DNA of 64,000 bases, taken from contig NC_045138.2 of the NCBI RefSeq assembly GCF_008831285.2, forward strand, positions 1,499,143 to 1,563,142, in the 5' to 3' direction. Shown here piece by piece: positions 39,646-52,576 of this stretch. This DNA is from Nymphaea colorata (taxonomy: Eukaryota; Streptophyta; Magnoliopsida; Nymphaeales; Nymphaeaceae). A program made the translations under genes and the position numbers. The stretch's first letter is position 1, and every line of letters starts with the position of its first letter. Under the pieces are notes generated by a model. The model did no database searches and was not told the DNA's origin. It saw nothing but the letters and a program-made list of their open reading frames with translations.

Positions 39646-40080
39646 TAGGGATGTCAATATATCTGATTTGAATCGGGTATCCGACTGATCTGATACGAAA
39701 AAAATCGGATATGGAAAAAATTTTAATACCCAATTAAGGAATCAGATTAGATTCCGATTTAATAAATGGCATCCGATTGGATTTGGATTCGGATATACAT
39801 AAATATCTGATTGGATTTGGATCGGATTTATTTTTAGATAAATATCCAGTATCTAATGCTATTAAATTTTGAAAATTGGCAAAATCCGGTTCAAAATTTG
39901 GATTCAGATATAAATATAAAAATCATATTTGGATTGTAAAATTGGATTTTAGATTTGGATTCGGATATGACTTTTCGTTATTCGAATTTGAATTAGAAGT
40001 CGAATTAGAATTAGAATTCGAATATGAACATATGAAGCAGATATGATCAAAGTTATATATCCGATCAGTTGATATCCTTA
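39646..40080. repeat. GGATTTGGATTC-type degenerate repeat, copy 2
   Basis: Starts TAGGGATGTCAATATATCTG and ends near GTTGATATCCTTAG, roughly inverted ends. The interior is degenerate ATCGGATTTGGATTCGGATA. It belongs with the segments at 9758-10075, 57890-58310 and 60440-60640. A non-autonomous transposon origin is inferred from the ends only. Confidence 0.55.
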
Positions 40081-40666
40081 GTAGCACCACAGTAAACTTC
40101 TGCATATGAATCACTTGTTTTTCTTGCAAGAGCTAAGAATATAATTATATAAGGATGTTTGATTAAAGGAACATTGTGCTCTTATAACATATGTTTTTAG
40201 AAGACTGCTTAAAAAAATATTATGTTCTTATTATAAGAATTATAATGTGACAATGTGATTAAGTCTGGCATTTGACAGCACCATCTATAGCAAACTCGTA
40301 TTAATGGATCTGATATAAGTAGATCTAGCTGAATAAAAGTAATACTGAATACAAACTCAAAGTATGGATTTGAATCCAGATGGGGGAACACTTTGCGGAT
40401 CTGAATCTGTCCATTAATCAGATACAGCTTGCTCTACAAAATATGATTATATGTCTCATGTTCAATCTTGTACTTGATCCGAACTGGGTCCATTGACAAC
40501 CTTGGAGATGACGACTACACCAACAATCATAATAAACTTTAATATACAACCGTGTTTGCCATCAATCAAAGACGTGCTTCACATGATTTAAACGCTTTGT
40601 TATGCACAAAATATATATCAAAGTACTTAGTGTTTCTAATTCAGGTGAATCTTAGCTAGGGTCCTA

Positions 40667-41470
<804 letters not shown>

Positions 41471-42145
41471 GTGTCTCTGTTTGGGTCCAATCCAACACTA
41501 GGAACATAGCTCCATTTTGTATTGGAATTTAGATCTCATAATAAGGATCTTTTTTGAATTTAGATTTACCTTTTGCATATACATCAAAAGATTAATTCGT
41601 ATAAAATACAAATTTTTCATAAAACCCTTGTCTTTTTCGTAAAAAAAAAAGTGATTTCTTCTGAAATTACAAGAAAAAAAAGACTAAACAAGTGAAAATT
41701 TCCCTGATAATAATAGGGAAAAAAGGAGGATTAACAAATCCGGGTACGGGTCTACAAACCGAGTGTACGAACCCGACCCGTTTGCAGGCGTGCGTTATCA
41801 TTGCGCAACGACGTCACGGCAATCGCAACGGAGCTGCGACCTTTTATTTTATTCCCTTATAAAAAAGTCAAAGTCAACGGAAACATTCCATTTTCTAGAA
41901 AGCTTAAATTTGTCCGCAAGTACAAAGAATATTAAATAACTGCCCCTATTTTTTAAAAAAAATTATTCTTTTCCTTTGGTGGACTTTTCTCAGGTCATAG
42001 GTTTTAGCTTTCCGATGCAATAGTGCGGGGACTGGACGCCGTTGAGAAAGCCATGTTTCCGGAAACGCCCTCAATAACTTCAAAAATGACCGAAACCGTT
42101 TTTTTAGCACCACAATATGGAATTGCAAGCGCCGCCAAGTTCAGT
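41471..42145. other. Spacer with a GC-rich island at 41740-41845
   Basis: AT-rich apart from an island with CGGGTACGGG, CCCGACCCG and CAACGACGTCACGGC, which holds an ACGT core (GACGTCAC). No gene is attached to it. Confidence 0.35.
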
Positions 42146-42448
42146 CAATTTGAGTTGGAGAATAGCTCGAGCTGGACTCAGCAGTTACGTCTTTAGTTTG
42201 AGCTCGACTTGGTTAAGGTTCGACAAACTCGTACACTCACTTGGATATGTCGACTTGATTAAAACTCGACAAACTCGATTAAGGCTGGAGCTCCATTTGG
42301 TAGTTACGTGTTGAGCTCGAACCCAACTCGATTAGTTGAACAAGTCGACTCATGAACTCGAGTTCGACTCATTAAGCAAATAACTCGTCTCGAACTCGTT
42401 CAAGAGCCGAGCTTTAACGAGTCTAGCTCGACTAGTTATTCACCCCTA
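42146..42448. mobile_element. GAGCTCGA-rich hAT-like element (copy 4, left end worn)
   Basis: The right end TTATTCACCCCTAG matches the right terminus of the copy at 1985-2486, and the interior shows the same TTACGTGTTGAGCTCGAAC and GAGTCGACTCATGAACTCGA blocks. No matching left terminus or flanking duplication was found. Confidence 0.55.
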
Positions 42449-43468
42449 GCTGCGGAGGCATAACTCAAATGGGTGGATTTAGGAGTACATTATGAGCTAT
42501 GCTCCTTTATAGTGGAAGAGATGAGTTATACGTGCAAGTTGAAGCACATAGAGATCTCGTCCATATGGTACCAACGTAGCCTTGAATCCTCGAAACAAAA
42601 ATATTAATGCACAGGGAGCTGCTTTTAATCAAACTTATACAAAACAAATGTGATTTATGCAGCTAATTAGAAAAATAAAAACCTTTAATTGCGTTTTGAA
42701 AATAATCAAAGCCCCTCTCAGTTTTTCTTTCACAAGGAGTCCATCCTCTCTTGTTGTTTTTTATTAAGTTGAATTGCTTATACATATATAATGAAATTAT
42801 GAATAACAAATAACTTCAAAATATTTAGATAATATAATAAAATTAGTATACAACTTTGTAATATCCTTGTTGTATATACCAACAAGTAAACTAAATTGAT
42901 TTCCCACCAATTCAATTAAAATTTACCATTTAAAACCAATTTTGTTAACAACAATCGCCTACAACATCATTATTTCATAGAGACATCATCGAATCTTGTA
43001 TTATGGCACATTTGAGTGAGTTTCTTTGCTTTCGAATCATGCTCTTAGTGTCAAATTCTTGATCCCTTTGGACTTGAAGTGGTAATATGCACCTAAACAC
43101 ATAGACAGATATCTCCCCACAAATGTAATAATAAAAAAAAGTAAATAAGTTCAAACATATTAAATATTGTGTTTTGATATTTATGACACTATTATTGATA
43201 GCATTGGGATATGTTCAAAGTTTATAAATATCTAAAATCTTGTGTTGTCACTGGAAATCTTGAATTTTTTAATCAAAAGTAACAAATAAGTTCAAAAGTA
43301 TCCTCAATATTTGTCAGTATGGCATGTCTAAGGCAAGAAAAGGAAAAAGTAGATTCATTTGGCTTATTTTAGCCATCATAGTTCATCATTTACCTAAAAA
43401 AACAAATGCTTCACCTTAAACAACCTTGAGAGGAGTTCCACTCATAACCAAAAGTTGCGTTTGCTAGA
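42449..43468. other. AT-rich spacer, no gene recognised
   Basis: Low-GC sequence with short A/T runs. No open frame, RNA gene or defined repeat is seen. Confidence 0.4.
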
Positions 43469-43636
43469 AATGACTCGGCAGTTACATGTTGAGATCAAAC
43501 TCAATTCGATTATTTGAATGAGTCGACTCATGAACTTGAACTCGACTAGTTAAGCAAATGAATCAACTTGAACTTGTTCATAAGCCAAACTTTAACGAGT
43601 CAAGCTCGAGTAACTTAGACTTGTTGTTCACCCTTA
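43469..43636. mobile_element. GAGCTCGA-family fragment (copy 5)
   Basis: Holds CGGCAGTTACATGTTGAG, GAGTCGACTCATGAAC and the right terminus TTGTTCACCCTTAG. It corresponds to the last third of the complete copy. Confidence 0.5.
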
Positions 43637-44180
43637 GTTGACTCAGGTAGGTGGGCGAACGTGAAAGTCATCCCTCTTGTGCCAACAGAGGAGAACCAAT
43701 GTACTAGCTGACATGCATGAGTTCTTCATAAAAAAAGTATTAGTGGTGGAGCTATGAGTTTTTGGATGAGAAATACTCGAGTCACCAACATAGGTCCGAT
43801 GTGCGCGTGCCATGTATATTTCATGAAAATGTCTTTTTATCTTTTGGATGTTCTCTCTACAATTCTTTAATTATACATAATTTTTTTGAAGTCTTATTAA
43901 ATCTACTTAACTATTAATTTTACTTTTACTTAAAAAGGATTTGAAATTAACTAACTCTCTATTTATATTATCCCAAGAAAGGCCTTCAAATTTTCTCAAT
44001 TCAATTCACTGCCTACTAAGTCAATGTGGAGAGAACCAAAGGCTTGACCAAAGCAGTCGAGTCATTTGTAGTTTTATTAAGGGCAACATTGTCTTTTTAA
44101 GTTTGGACAAGGAAAGCTAACGACTGCTGCGCGTCGTCGCGTTAACGTAACGAACAACTCTGCCCGCCCTTCCTCTTTCC
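43637..44180. other. Spacer before the pyruvate kinase promoter
   Basis: AT-rich sequence without a gene. A GC-richer piece at 44110-44155 (CGTCGTCGCGTTAACGTAACG) lies just ahead of the pyruvate kinase TATA box and may be promoter sequence. Confidence 0.35.
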
Positions 44181-44187
44181 TATAAAT
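44181..44187 (+). promoter_or_regulatory. TATA box of the pyruvate kinase gene
   Basis: TATAAAT sits after a pyrimidine tract, about 150 bp ahead of the ATG at 44337. CT-rich leader sequence follows at 44195-44235, as expected for a start site near 44215. Confidence 0.65.
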
Positions 44188-44336
44188 TCCTCGCTTCCTC
44201 TCTCTCCATCTCGTCCGTCGATCTTCTCTCTTCGTAAGCGCGTCTGAAAACCCTAGATTTTCTGTTCCGTCGTCTTCGCCGAGAGTTTGTATCACAGACT
44301 GGTCGATCGCTCGATCTGTCTGCAGTAGGTCGCAAG

Positions 44337-47300
44337 ATGCAAGGAGGGCAATTGTTGATGGAGGAGTCGCTCCGGCTCGCCTCCGTTCTGACTCCTTCGA
44401 AGCAAGTAAGGTTTTTGCTTTTCAGTCTTCTATTGTCTCTTATTTGATTTTCGAAATTCATGGGGTGCTCCGTTGGTCCTTTTGTTTCTCTCTGTATTTC
44501 CATGATCTTGGTACTTTCATTGCGCTTTAGCCTTTATGAAACGTAGGTAGTACACGAAATTGCTGTTTTATAAAACGTGTTGTTTGTATTCCGTCTTTGT
44601 TTTTGTTTTGCCTTTCTCTGTTTTCTGCAAGCGGCCAATATTTTCTTTTTCCCAATAGGGTGACCGGTTTGGATGAGTGCTTTGCTACTGTTCTTCAATT
44701 TCTTATCTCGGTTTTTCTTTTGTCTTCTTTCTGTTCTCGTTTTTTATTGAAAACATGGGGATGTAGCACCTTGTTAGGTTAAGAGGAGGGCCCTGAGTGT
44801 GAAACTCTGGGCTTCTGTTGAGGATTTTAATAGGACCCACGTAACCAGGTGACTGACACTTTTGTTTGTCCTTTCGGGGTGAAATGTTTGGTCCCCACCA
44901 ACACACACCTATTTCATTTAATGTGAAACGTGAAATCCTCATCTGATTTTTATTTTCTTATTGAGTTCTTTTTGTTTTTTTCCCCTTCTAATCTCTAGGG
45001 GATTGGTTTTACCTCATATATGTGTTTTTTCTCAATTTTATTGTCAACGGCGGAATTTCATATTATCTCTTTTTTTTTATTATCAAGTAAAAAGGGATAT
45101 GATCTATGTAAATATGCCTAGAGGGAACTCTTTTCCTTCTAATATTTTTTTGGATTATAACGTGGTGCATTTTTTTAAAGGATTAAAAAAAAAACGATCC
45201 GAAACATACCAAAACTTAGGGACTTGGAAAGATGCAGTTTTAGATCCAGCCAACGTGACCCAAAGACTAAGCAAAGAAACAGAGCTGAATACCACTGTAA
45301 GGTCAGATTGAGCAAATGGGCAGGGTGCTGCTTTTGATTTTTAGCTTTTGCACGGTCGTGTTTACGCTCTCTGAGTAGCCCTTTTGACTTTCCAGCGTGG
45401 TTTGTTTAACTGAATTTGAGTTTGGAGTCGTATTTTTTGTCAAGATACGGCGCAACGACTCGTTTCTGTTTTGTCTCATCGTGAAGGTTTTAAGTTACTT
45501 TTGAGGTTGAGCCTTAAGTTTGTGACGATAATTCTTGGGTAAAGCATACATCATAAGTCGATTTCATTGTTTTGTAAGATAGGACGAAAACCTGTTTGTT
45601 TTATATATTTTGTTTTGGATAGGATAAGGGTGAAGCCTTCATAAAAAAACTAGCGACAATTTAATGTGTACGTGTCCGTGTTCGGATCCATTGTTAAGCG
45701 TGTCTGCTCATGTCAAACATGTGGGTGAAACGGTGTCCCTATGATATAGCCTTATGGGTTGGCGGTGTCTGTTTGTCCACATTGTTGACTTCGTTGTCTG
45801 TCGGTCCAATTTTTTATGGTTATCGAATTACGCTTGAGAGTTTCATACGCTTGTGGCTTCAACGCGGACAAGTTGAACAGTTTCTTTTTTCAGTTGAATC
45901 AGTGGAACACTGGAGGCGGGTGGCCTTGACACTTATTCTTGTTCCTCGACATTTTTCACGAAGTTATTCTGACTTCTGTACGAGTCTTTCACTGTTACTT
46001 CTAATGTTGTTTCCCTATCAAAAAGTAACTCCTGTCAGATTTCACATTCATTTCCACGCTGCAGGTCTCGTTTTTACGGTCAGACCTTCCCTTTTCCTTC
46101 TTTCCCCCTTTTGAAAGCTAAGCTTGGATAAAGTTCATGTGCATGAAATTCAAAATTCATAGTCTTTATTAAGATATATCGATTCCTGTTGTTCCGCTAT
46201 TATGACATTTAAAGTGGCAAATGATCGTGCTTGACAATTTCACCCAATACTTTTTAATCTGTTTGTGGAACCACAGTGCTTTTTCCCATCATTGACCAAA
46301 ATCGTTGGCACACTTGGTCCAAAGACACGCTCGATTGAAGTCATTGAAGAATGCCTTAAAGCAGGAATGTCAGGTAAATTCCTACTCACTATGGCTATTA
46401 AGTGATAATTTAGTGTCAACAAAAAATTGATATCGATTTTGGGCCTTTTGACAGTTGCACGTTTTGATTTCTCATGGTTAGACAGCAACTATCATCAAGA
46501 AACTCTTGACAATCTAAAGGTGGCCGCAAAAAATGTTAAGAAGCTGTATTCGGTAAGTTGGTGATTTTTTGCTTGTGTTATGGGTAGATAAATAATTGAT
46601 GTGGGTGTTCGAGATAACTCTTCAAAGCTTTAAGATAACATATGCATCAAGTTCCTTTGAGTTCTGACTTTGAATTGCGGGAAGCATATTATACTGTTAT
46701 TTGCGTATATTAAAGCACGTGGATTTATTATAAGCTTATATTTTCAACGTTTCAGAGTTCTTTAAAACCTTCACATATTGGCGCAGAACTTATCTGTTTC
46801 TGGAAGTTACTATATTTATTTTTGAAGATCACAGGATTTCGTGGGCAAATAGTTTCATTTGTTGTCAAACTTTTACTTTTGTTAGTGCACCGGTGAGGGA
46901 GTAAACGTGAATATGTTTTCTCAATTCATGTATTTCACTATTTCTTCATTGGATTGTGAGTTTTTTTTTCCGTGCACTATTTTTAAAAAAGAAGTATTGC
47001 GTTTTGGAGTTTGCCGAGGACGGGTTTTCTATTGTCTTTGCTTTGGGAAATACGTTCTGTATCCTGTCTGTTTCCCTTTATCCATTTTGTCATGATTTCC
47101 ATATACGAAGCGAAAGAAAGTTTTCAATACAAAAACCATCCATATGTGTCCATAAAGATCTTATTCCTTACCCTTTCTAATGAAGTTTTAATTGTAGTAT
47201 CTTTCTATTTTATTAGGTTATGTTGGACACCTTGGGTCCAGAGATACAGGTGCACAACAAGACCGGCAACCCAATTGACTTGAAAGCTGATGACCATGTC

Positions 47301-47893
47301 ATCCTCACCCCAGATCTCTCAAAAGAACCCTCTGCCATGGTATTACCTGTCAGTTATGCTGGGCTTGCAGAGGTATGTAAGATGTTACAATTCTTATGGA
47401 AAGAACTGAAATGATCTTGTTCCAAGACCCCCCTTTCTCTCTCTCTCTCTCTCTCTCTGCATAGGTGTTTCTTCTGTGCGTCTGCAGAATCTGTAAGTTC
47501 GTGCTTATATCTGTAAGCAATTTTTGTCCTTCTATATGAGATGCAGGTTGTAAAGAAGGGTGATACTATATTCATAGGACAGTATCTTTTCACAGGAAGT
47601 GAAACAACCTCCGTGTGGCTTGAGGTGAATCCTGCAGTGTTGCCTTTTTAAATTGTATTACGTTAAGGAAGCTATCTTCTTAGCAAAATGCATCGGTGAT
47701 GCAGGTCCTGGAGACAAATGGTGCAGATGTTGTCTGTCTTGTAAAGAACAGTGCTGCACTTGCAGGTTTTATTTTCACAATGCAGGTCTCTCAAGTTCAC
47801 ATTAATTTGCCCACCCTCTCTGATTTTGATAAGCAGGTATATCGATTCTGGCTTTTCTTTTGTATATCTAGTTTATGGTTCCTTCACCTCCTC

Positions 47894-47945
<52 letters not shown>

Positions 47946-48234
47946 GTTCTATGCTACAGTATGCTGGATGTTGTTGGATGGCTATCTGTTGATAAAGAAC
48001 AGCCGTTGCTTGAGCATTAACAACAGTTTATGTTTATGATGCAGGAATGGTTTATGGTTTTTTTTTATCAATGCTTTTAGCAATGGTTTTTAAATTTTTT
48101 AGCAATCCTGAAACATCCGGCAGATAGCAACATGAGATTTGCACTCTCTCTCTCTCTCGATATATATATATATATAAATCAACCGGCTACCTCTATGATT
48201 GGATGTCTCTTTCTTTCTCTCTTTCTCTCACTCA

Positions 48235-48273
<39 letters not shown>

Positions 48274-48509
48274 TATAGAAATCAGCTGGCTACCTCTCTG
48301 ATTGGATGGTTTTCATTTTGTATCACTAAAAAGTAAAAACTGTTGCTGTCTTGCTGAAAATGCATTCCATTGCTAAGGTCATGACCAAGCAATTGGCTGT
48401 AACTAATGCACTTTTCGCAATGTTTTTTAGCTACACAAAATAAAAAAAACCCATCCGGGCATACTGGTAGCTGGCTGGTTTCAATTCCTCTCTCTCTCTC
48501 TCTCTCTCT

Positions 48510-48552
<43 letters not shown>

Positions 48553-51500
48553 ACACAGAGTCGCAGACTATATGGACTGATTATAACCCATCTAATCTTA
48601 ATCAATAGTTTACAATGTGCCGCGTGTAATTTTTTTTTTTTCAGATAGGTGACTGACAACTTTTTCTTTCTCTCAAAAAAAAAAAAAAAAACTTTAGATG
48701 TGAAACCTTATAAACCATCAATGAAAACATTTGAAGCCATCAATCAAGTATATATATGTATATATGGACTGAAATAGGTAGTAGAACTATTTGGACTGAT
48801 TGTGAAGAATCATTCGATGTGTGAAATTATGTTTTCATAAAAGTGAATAGCACATTGTATTTTGACTTTGAAAAAGTATCATTTCATGTGGCAGTGGCAT
48901 CTTCCAAACCATCCGATATCAAATCTGGCTTTCTTTTTCTAGTTGTCTATGCTTTACAGATTTAATCCTTTTCTTTTTAAATGGGTGAACGGCAATAGTT
49001 AGTGACTTCTTTTTAACAATCTTAGCATGCTCGTGTTGTCTCCTGCAATTAACTCTTGCTTCTCTCTCTCTCTCTCTGTGTGTGTGTTTTTCTTTTAATA
49101 TCATTGGTTTCAGGTTATTTCAACGTGGGGGTTGCACAATAATGTTGATATCATTTCTCTTTCATATACACGTCATGCAGAGGATGTGAGAGAGGTACGT
49201 TTTACTTTTACGGAGATCCTCAAGGATAAGTTTGAGTTTGGCTTCATAGGTTGGCAACATCTGCATTGATGTGTATACATCAATTGATGGGTGCTGCATG
49301 CATAAAAGATTATATTGCTGGTGTTTGTTCTATTTGTATGAATATTTGATTATGTAACTTTCAATGGAATCAAAGTATTGAAGATTTATGAAATCTATCA
49401 TATTAGGCCGGATAGAAGTGTGTTATAGTGGAGACTGGTTTATAGCACTTCAATCGCATTCCCAAAAATACTGAGCTGTCCTATAGAAGCTTGTGTTTTG
49501 TGAATTTCTGCATATTTTCAAAATGTTTCAAAGTTTCAATAACTCAAACAGCTATTCTTGAGTTCATGTTGGACAGTAGGGGATAAAAGAGAGTTTTCTT
49601 TGCTTTCTCTATTTCTTCTAGTTTTTGTTCTCTAGGATTGAGCTAGCATGTCATGCTATTGAAGTGATAAGATCTTCGTTAGTACTAAGTTGACAACTTG
49701 ACAGTGCAAGTTCTATCTCGCATTTTGCAGCTCAGAGATTTCCTGCAAAACCAAAATTTGTGTCATCCCCTGATATATGCAAAAGTCGAAAGTGTTGAGG
49801 TAATCTCTTCCTAATGGAAGTTGAGTTTTTTTTTTTTTTGGCTATGTTTGATTTCTTACGATTTTTTATTGCTTAAAATTTTCCAGGGTTTAACTCACTT
49901 TGATGAAATCCTTGAAGAAGCAGATGGTATCATCCTTTCACGTGGGAATCTAGGAATTGACCTTCCACCTGAGAAGGTTGGTTGTCCACTTGTCCTGCAT
50001 AAACGTGTGGAGGCATTATATGCCAGCACCACCCATTTTATCATCTAAATCATTTCAATTGTTCTGAAATGAACTTGCCATTTTTAGCCATGATTAGTGT
50101 GCCATGCAGATGGAACTTCATATCAGTGAACATCTACTGAATAGCCCTAGCATCTGATACTACTGTATCATTTCAAGCTTTTTCATCTAACTTCATCTGA
50201 AGGTTGACATTGGTCTTGCAGGTTTTCTTGTTCCAGAAGTCTGCTGTTCACAAGTGCAATATTGCTGGAAAACCTGCAATCATTACTCGAGTTGTGGATA
50301 GCATGACTGGAAACCTGCGTCCAACCCGTGCTGAAGCCACTGATGTTGCAAATGCTGTTCTTGATGGTTTATATCAAGCACGCTTGTTCAGATATTTTAT
50401 GTCTCCCTTTTACTCCTGCATCTGTAAAGATTAGCTGTCTTTCTTTTCTGCAGGGACGGATGGCATTTTGTTGGGTGCAGAGACCCTCAGAGGCATCTAT
50501 CCAGTCGAGACAATTAGAACCGTGGGTAGAATATGTGCTGAAGTATGTTATCAGACTTTTACATTCTGTACAGTGTGATTTTCATTTGTTACTGGATAAA
50601 TAAGCTACATCTTGGGACATCTTTCGGCAAATAAACTTGATTATTATGATTCATTGTCGCAATGCATATTGGTTCATTGCCTCTACAGATGTACCATTTA
50701 AAAAACAAATCTAGCATGATCTTCTTTTTTCACCTCTTCGAGAAGAATGGGTTTTGTGTTAGAAGACCTTGATATATGTATGCATATGTGATGGAGAGAA
50801 TCTTTTTTACAGGCTGAAGTTGTTTGCAATCAGTCATTTCATTTCAAGAAAATAATCAAACATGTTGGTGAGCCAATGTCGCATGAGGAGTCAGTTGCTT
50901 CATCAGCGGTAAAGCACTAGTTAATAATTCCTGTGCTACGTGTTCCATATTTGGTAACTGATTTCTTTTGTTGTGGAACAGGTCCGTGCTGCAACCAAAG
51001 TTAAAGCCGCTGTGATTGTTGTATTCACATCTACTGGGAGAGCAGCAAGGTCATGTTTTAATCCTTCTCCCTGAAAATGTGACATGGGGGAAATGACAAA
51101 TGCTTTTGGTCTAACCCTTGAAACATTTGTTGTTGCAGGTTGATTGCAAAGTATAGGCCTAGCATGCCTGTATTAGCTGTTGTGATTCCAACTCTCATGA
51201 CCAATTCACTGAAATGGACCTTTTCTGGTTCAACTCAGGTATAATTTCGAATTCAAGTGCACCTTAATGGCTGTTTCATGCTTTAAGTCTACTTTGATAA
51301 TGCAGGCAAGGCAGTGTCTTGCAGTTCGAGGTGTCTACCCCATTCTGGCCACTCCTGCCCGTCTGGTAATGCTCTGAGCAAGGAAGTTTTACTTGGCCTT
51401 TTTTGTACTATTCATTTCGAGATTTACTCTATTTTAACTCAAAAAAGAAAGGATCACATAGACAAGTGTTACTTCAGGGTTCTTTCCGTTTCTTCCTGAT

Positions 51501-52167
51501 GCCTTTTCTAGAAGCTTTATGTGGCTATCACATTGTGGACATCTTATGTCGCCATCTGATAAGCTCTATAAGATTAATGCTCACATCATGTGAATTATAC
51601 TTAAGCCCTTTTATTTCATGTTGAAATGAAAATTATCTTGTAGGCATGAATTTCTCATTCTCTGGAATCAGAATTAGCGAACATCTGTTGACTTGTCATT
51701 CTCATTGCTACTTTTGAAGTACCTTTTTTTCCCAGAGGAAAGGAAGGTTTTTTTTTTTTTTTTGGGGTGGGGGCGTGTGGAGGTTTTATGTTTGTTAAGG
51801 ACAATTTATTTCTGTTAAACAGCTTGTGTTGCTATTGTCAAATGTTTCATCACAATCTTATTTGTCAAGGTCTGGATGAGATTTTAAGTCATGGAGGTGA
51901 GGTCCAAGGATAGTTTATGTTATGTATTACTGTGCTGCTAGCTGAGGATCACACAAGACACACTGCATACATGATTTTGGGGTTTTCCTTATTCCAATTG
52001 GTTTCCTGTTGTAGGATGGTCCTGCCATCTCCACTGAAGAGTCTGGGCTCGCTCTTGCAATTGAACATGGCAAAAGGGTTGGACTAGTCAAGCCACACGA
52101 CCGGATCGTTGTCTTTGAGAAAATTGGCGATTCATCTGTCGTCAAGATTGTTGAAGTTGACAACTAA
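44337..52167 (+). CDS. Cytosolic-type pyruvate kinase
   Basis: Sixteen exons: 44337-44405, 46277-46373, 46455-46552, 47217-47372, 47547-47624, 47705-47836, 49114-49194, 49731-49799, 49887-49976, 50222-50366, 50454-50542, 50813-50908, 50982-51049, 51139-51238, 51306-51365 and 52015-52167. They give 526 residues, the length of the Arabidopsis At2g36580/At3g52990 type it resembles. No transit peptide is present. It converts phosphoenolpyruvate and ADP to pyruvate and ATP in glycolysis. Visible blocks are [14 protein letters not shown], the B domain (about residues 88-190), catalytic Lys255 and Glu257 in [25 protein letters not shown], and [19 protein letters not shown]. Two positions differ from canonical enzymes: DTLGPEIQ instead of DTKGPEIR and SRGN instead of ARGD. 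The remembered Arabidopsis homologs also have SRGN. Intron 6 is crowded with microsatellites. The gene is convergent with the first NdhT gene, 409 bp away. Confidence 0.95.
47897..48550. repeat. Microsatellite cluster in pyruvate kinase intron 6
   Basis: AT tracts at about 47897-47942, 48160-48175, 48238-48271 and 48513-48548, CT tracts at about 48143-48159 and 48488-48512. The sequence AATCAACCGGCTACCTCT at about 48177 recurs as AATCAGCTGGCTACCTCT at about 48281, both followed by GATTGGATG. An inverted form (GGTAGCTGGCTGGTTTC) lies at about 48468. Confidence 0.85.
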
Positions 52168-52576
52168 GACGAACTATATATTTTTGTAACAAATAGCTAT
52201 GGCGATTGTCGATGCCTCCTAAATTTTGGCTCCAATTTTTTCTTTACCTCCTCAATAGCTTATGTTTATAAATGAGGAGATCTAGAAGCCCCTTTTTGGC
52301 GGCCTTGCAAGCTTATAGAGTCTCTCAATTCTTTTTGTTGCTCCATTCCCATGGGAAGTTGGTGCTAAAGCATTTAGTACATTTTTTGACCGACATTCAT
52401 AATTTTTGTGCTAATCAAAGTTATATATTCTCTTGATTGAAAAGCTCCACATCTGTAACTCATCACTCTTTAAGAGAGACACAGGAGGGGAGGAGACGTA
52501 TGTTCTGAACTGTAATCCTTTTTCTTTAGTCAATTATAATCCCAATATTTCTTATAAATAAACAGGGGGGAATTTT

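Noticed and set aside
44703-45311. Open frames inside pyruvate kinase intron 1
   Set aside because: No family resemblance; they lie within a well-supported intron.
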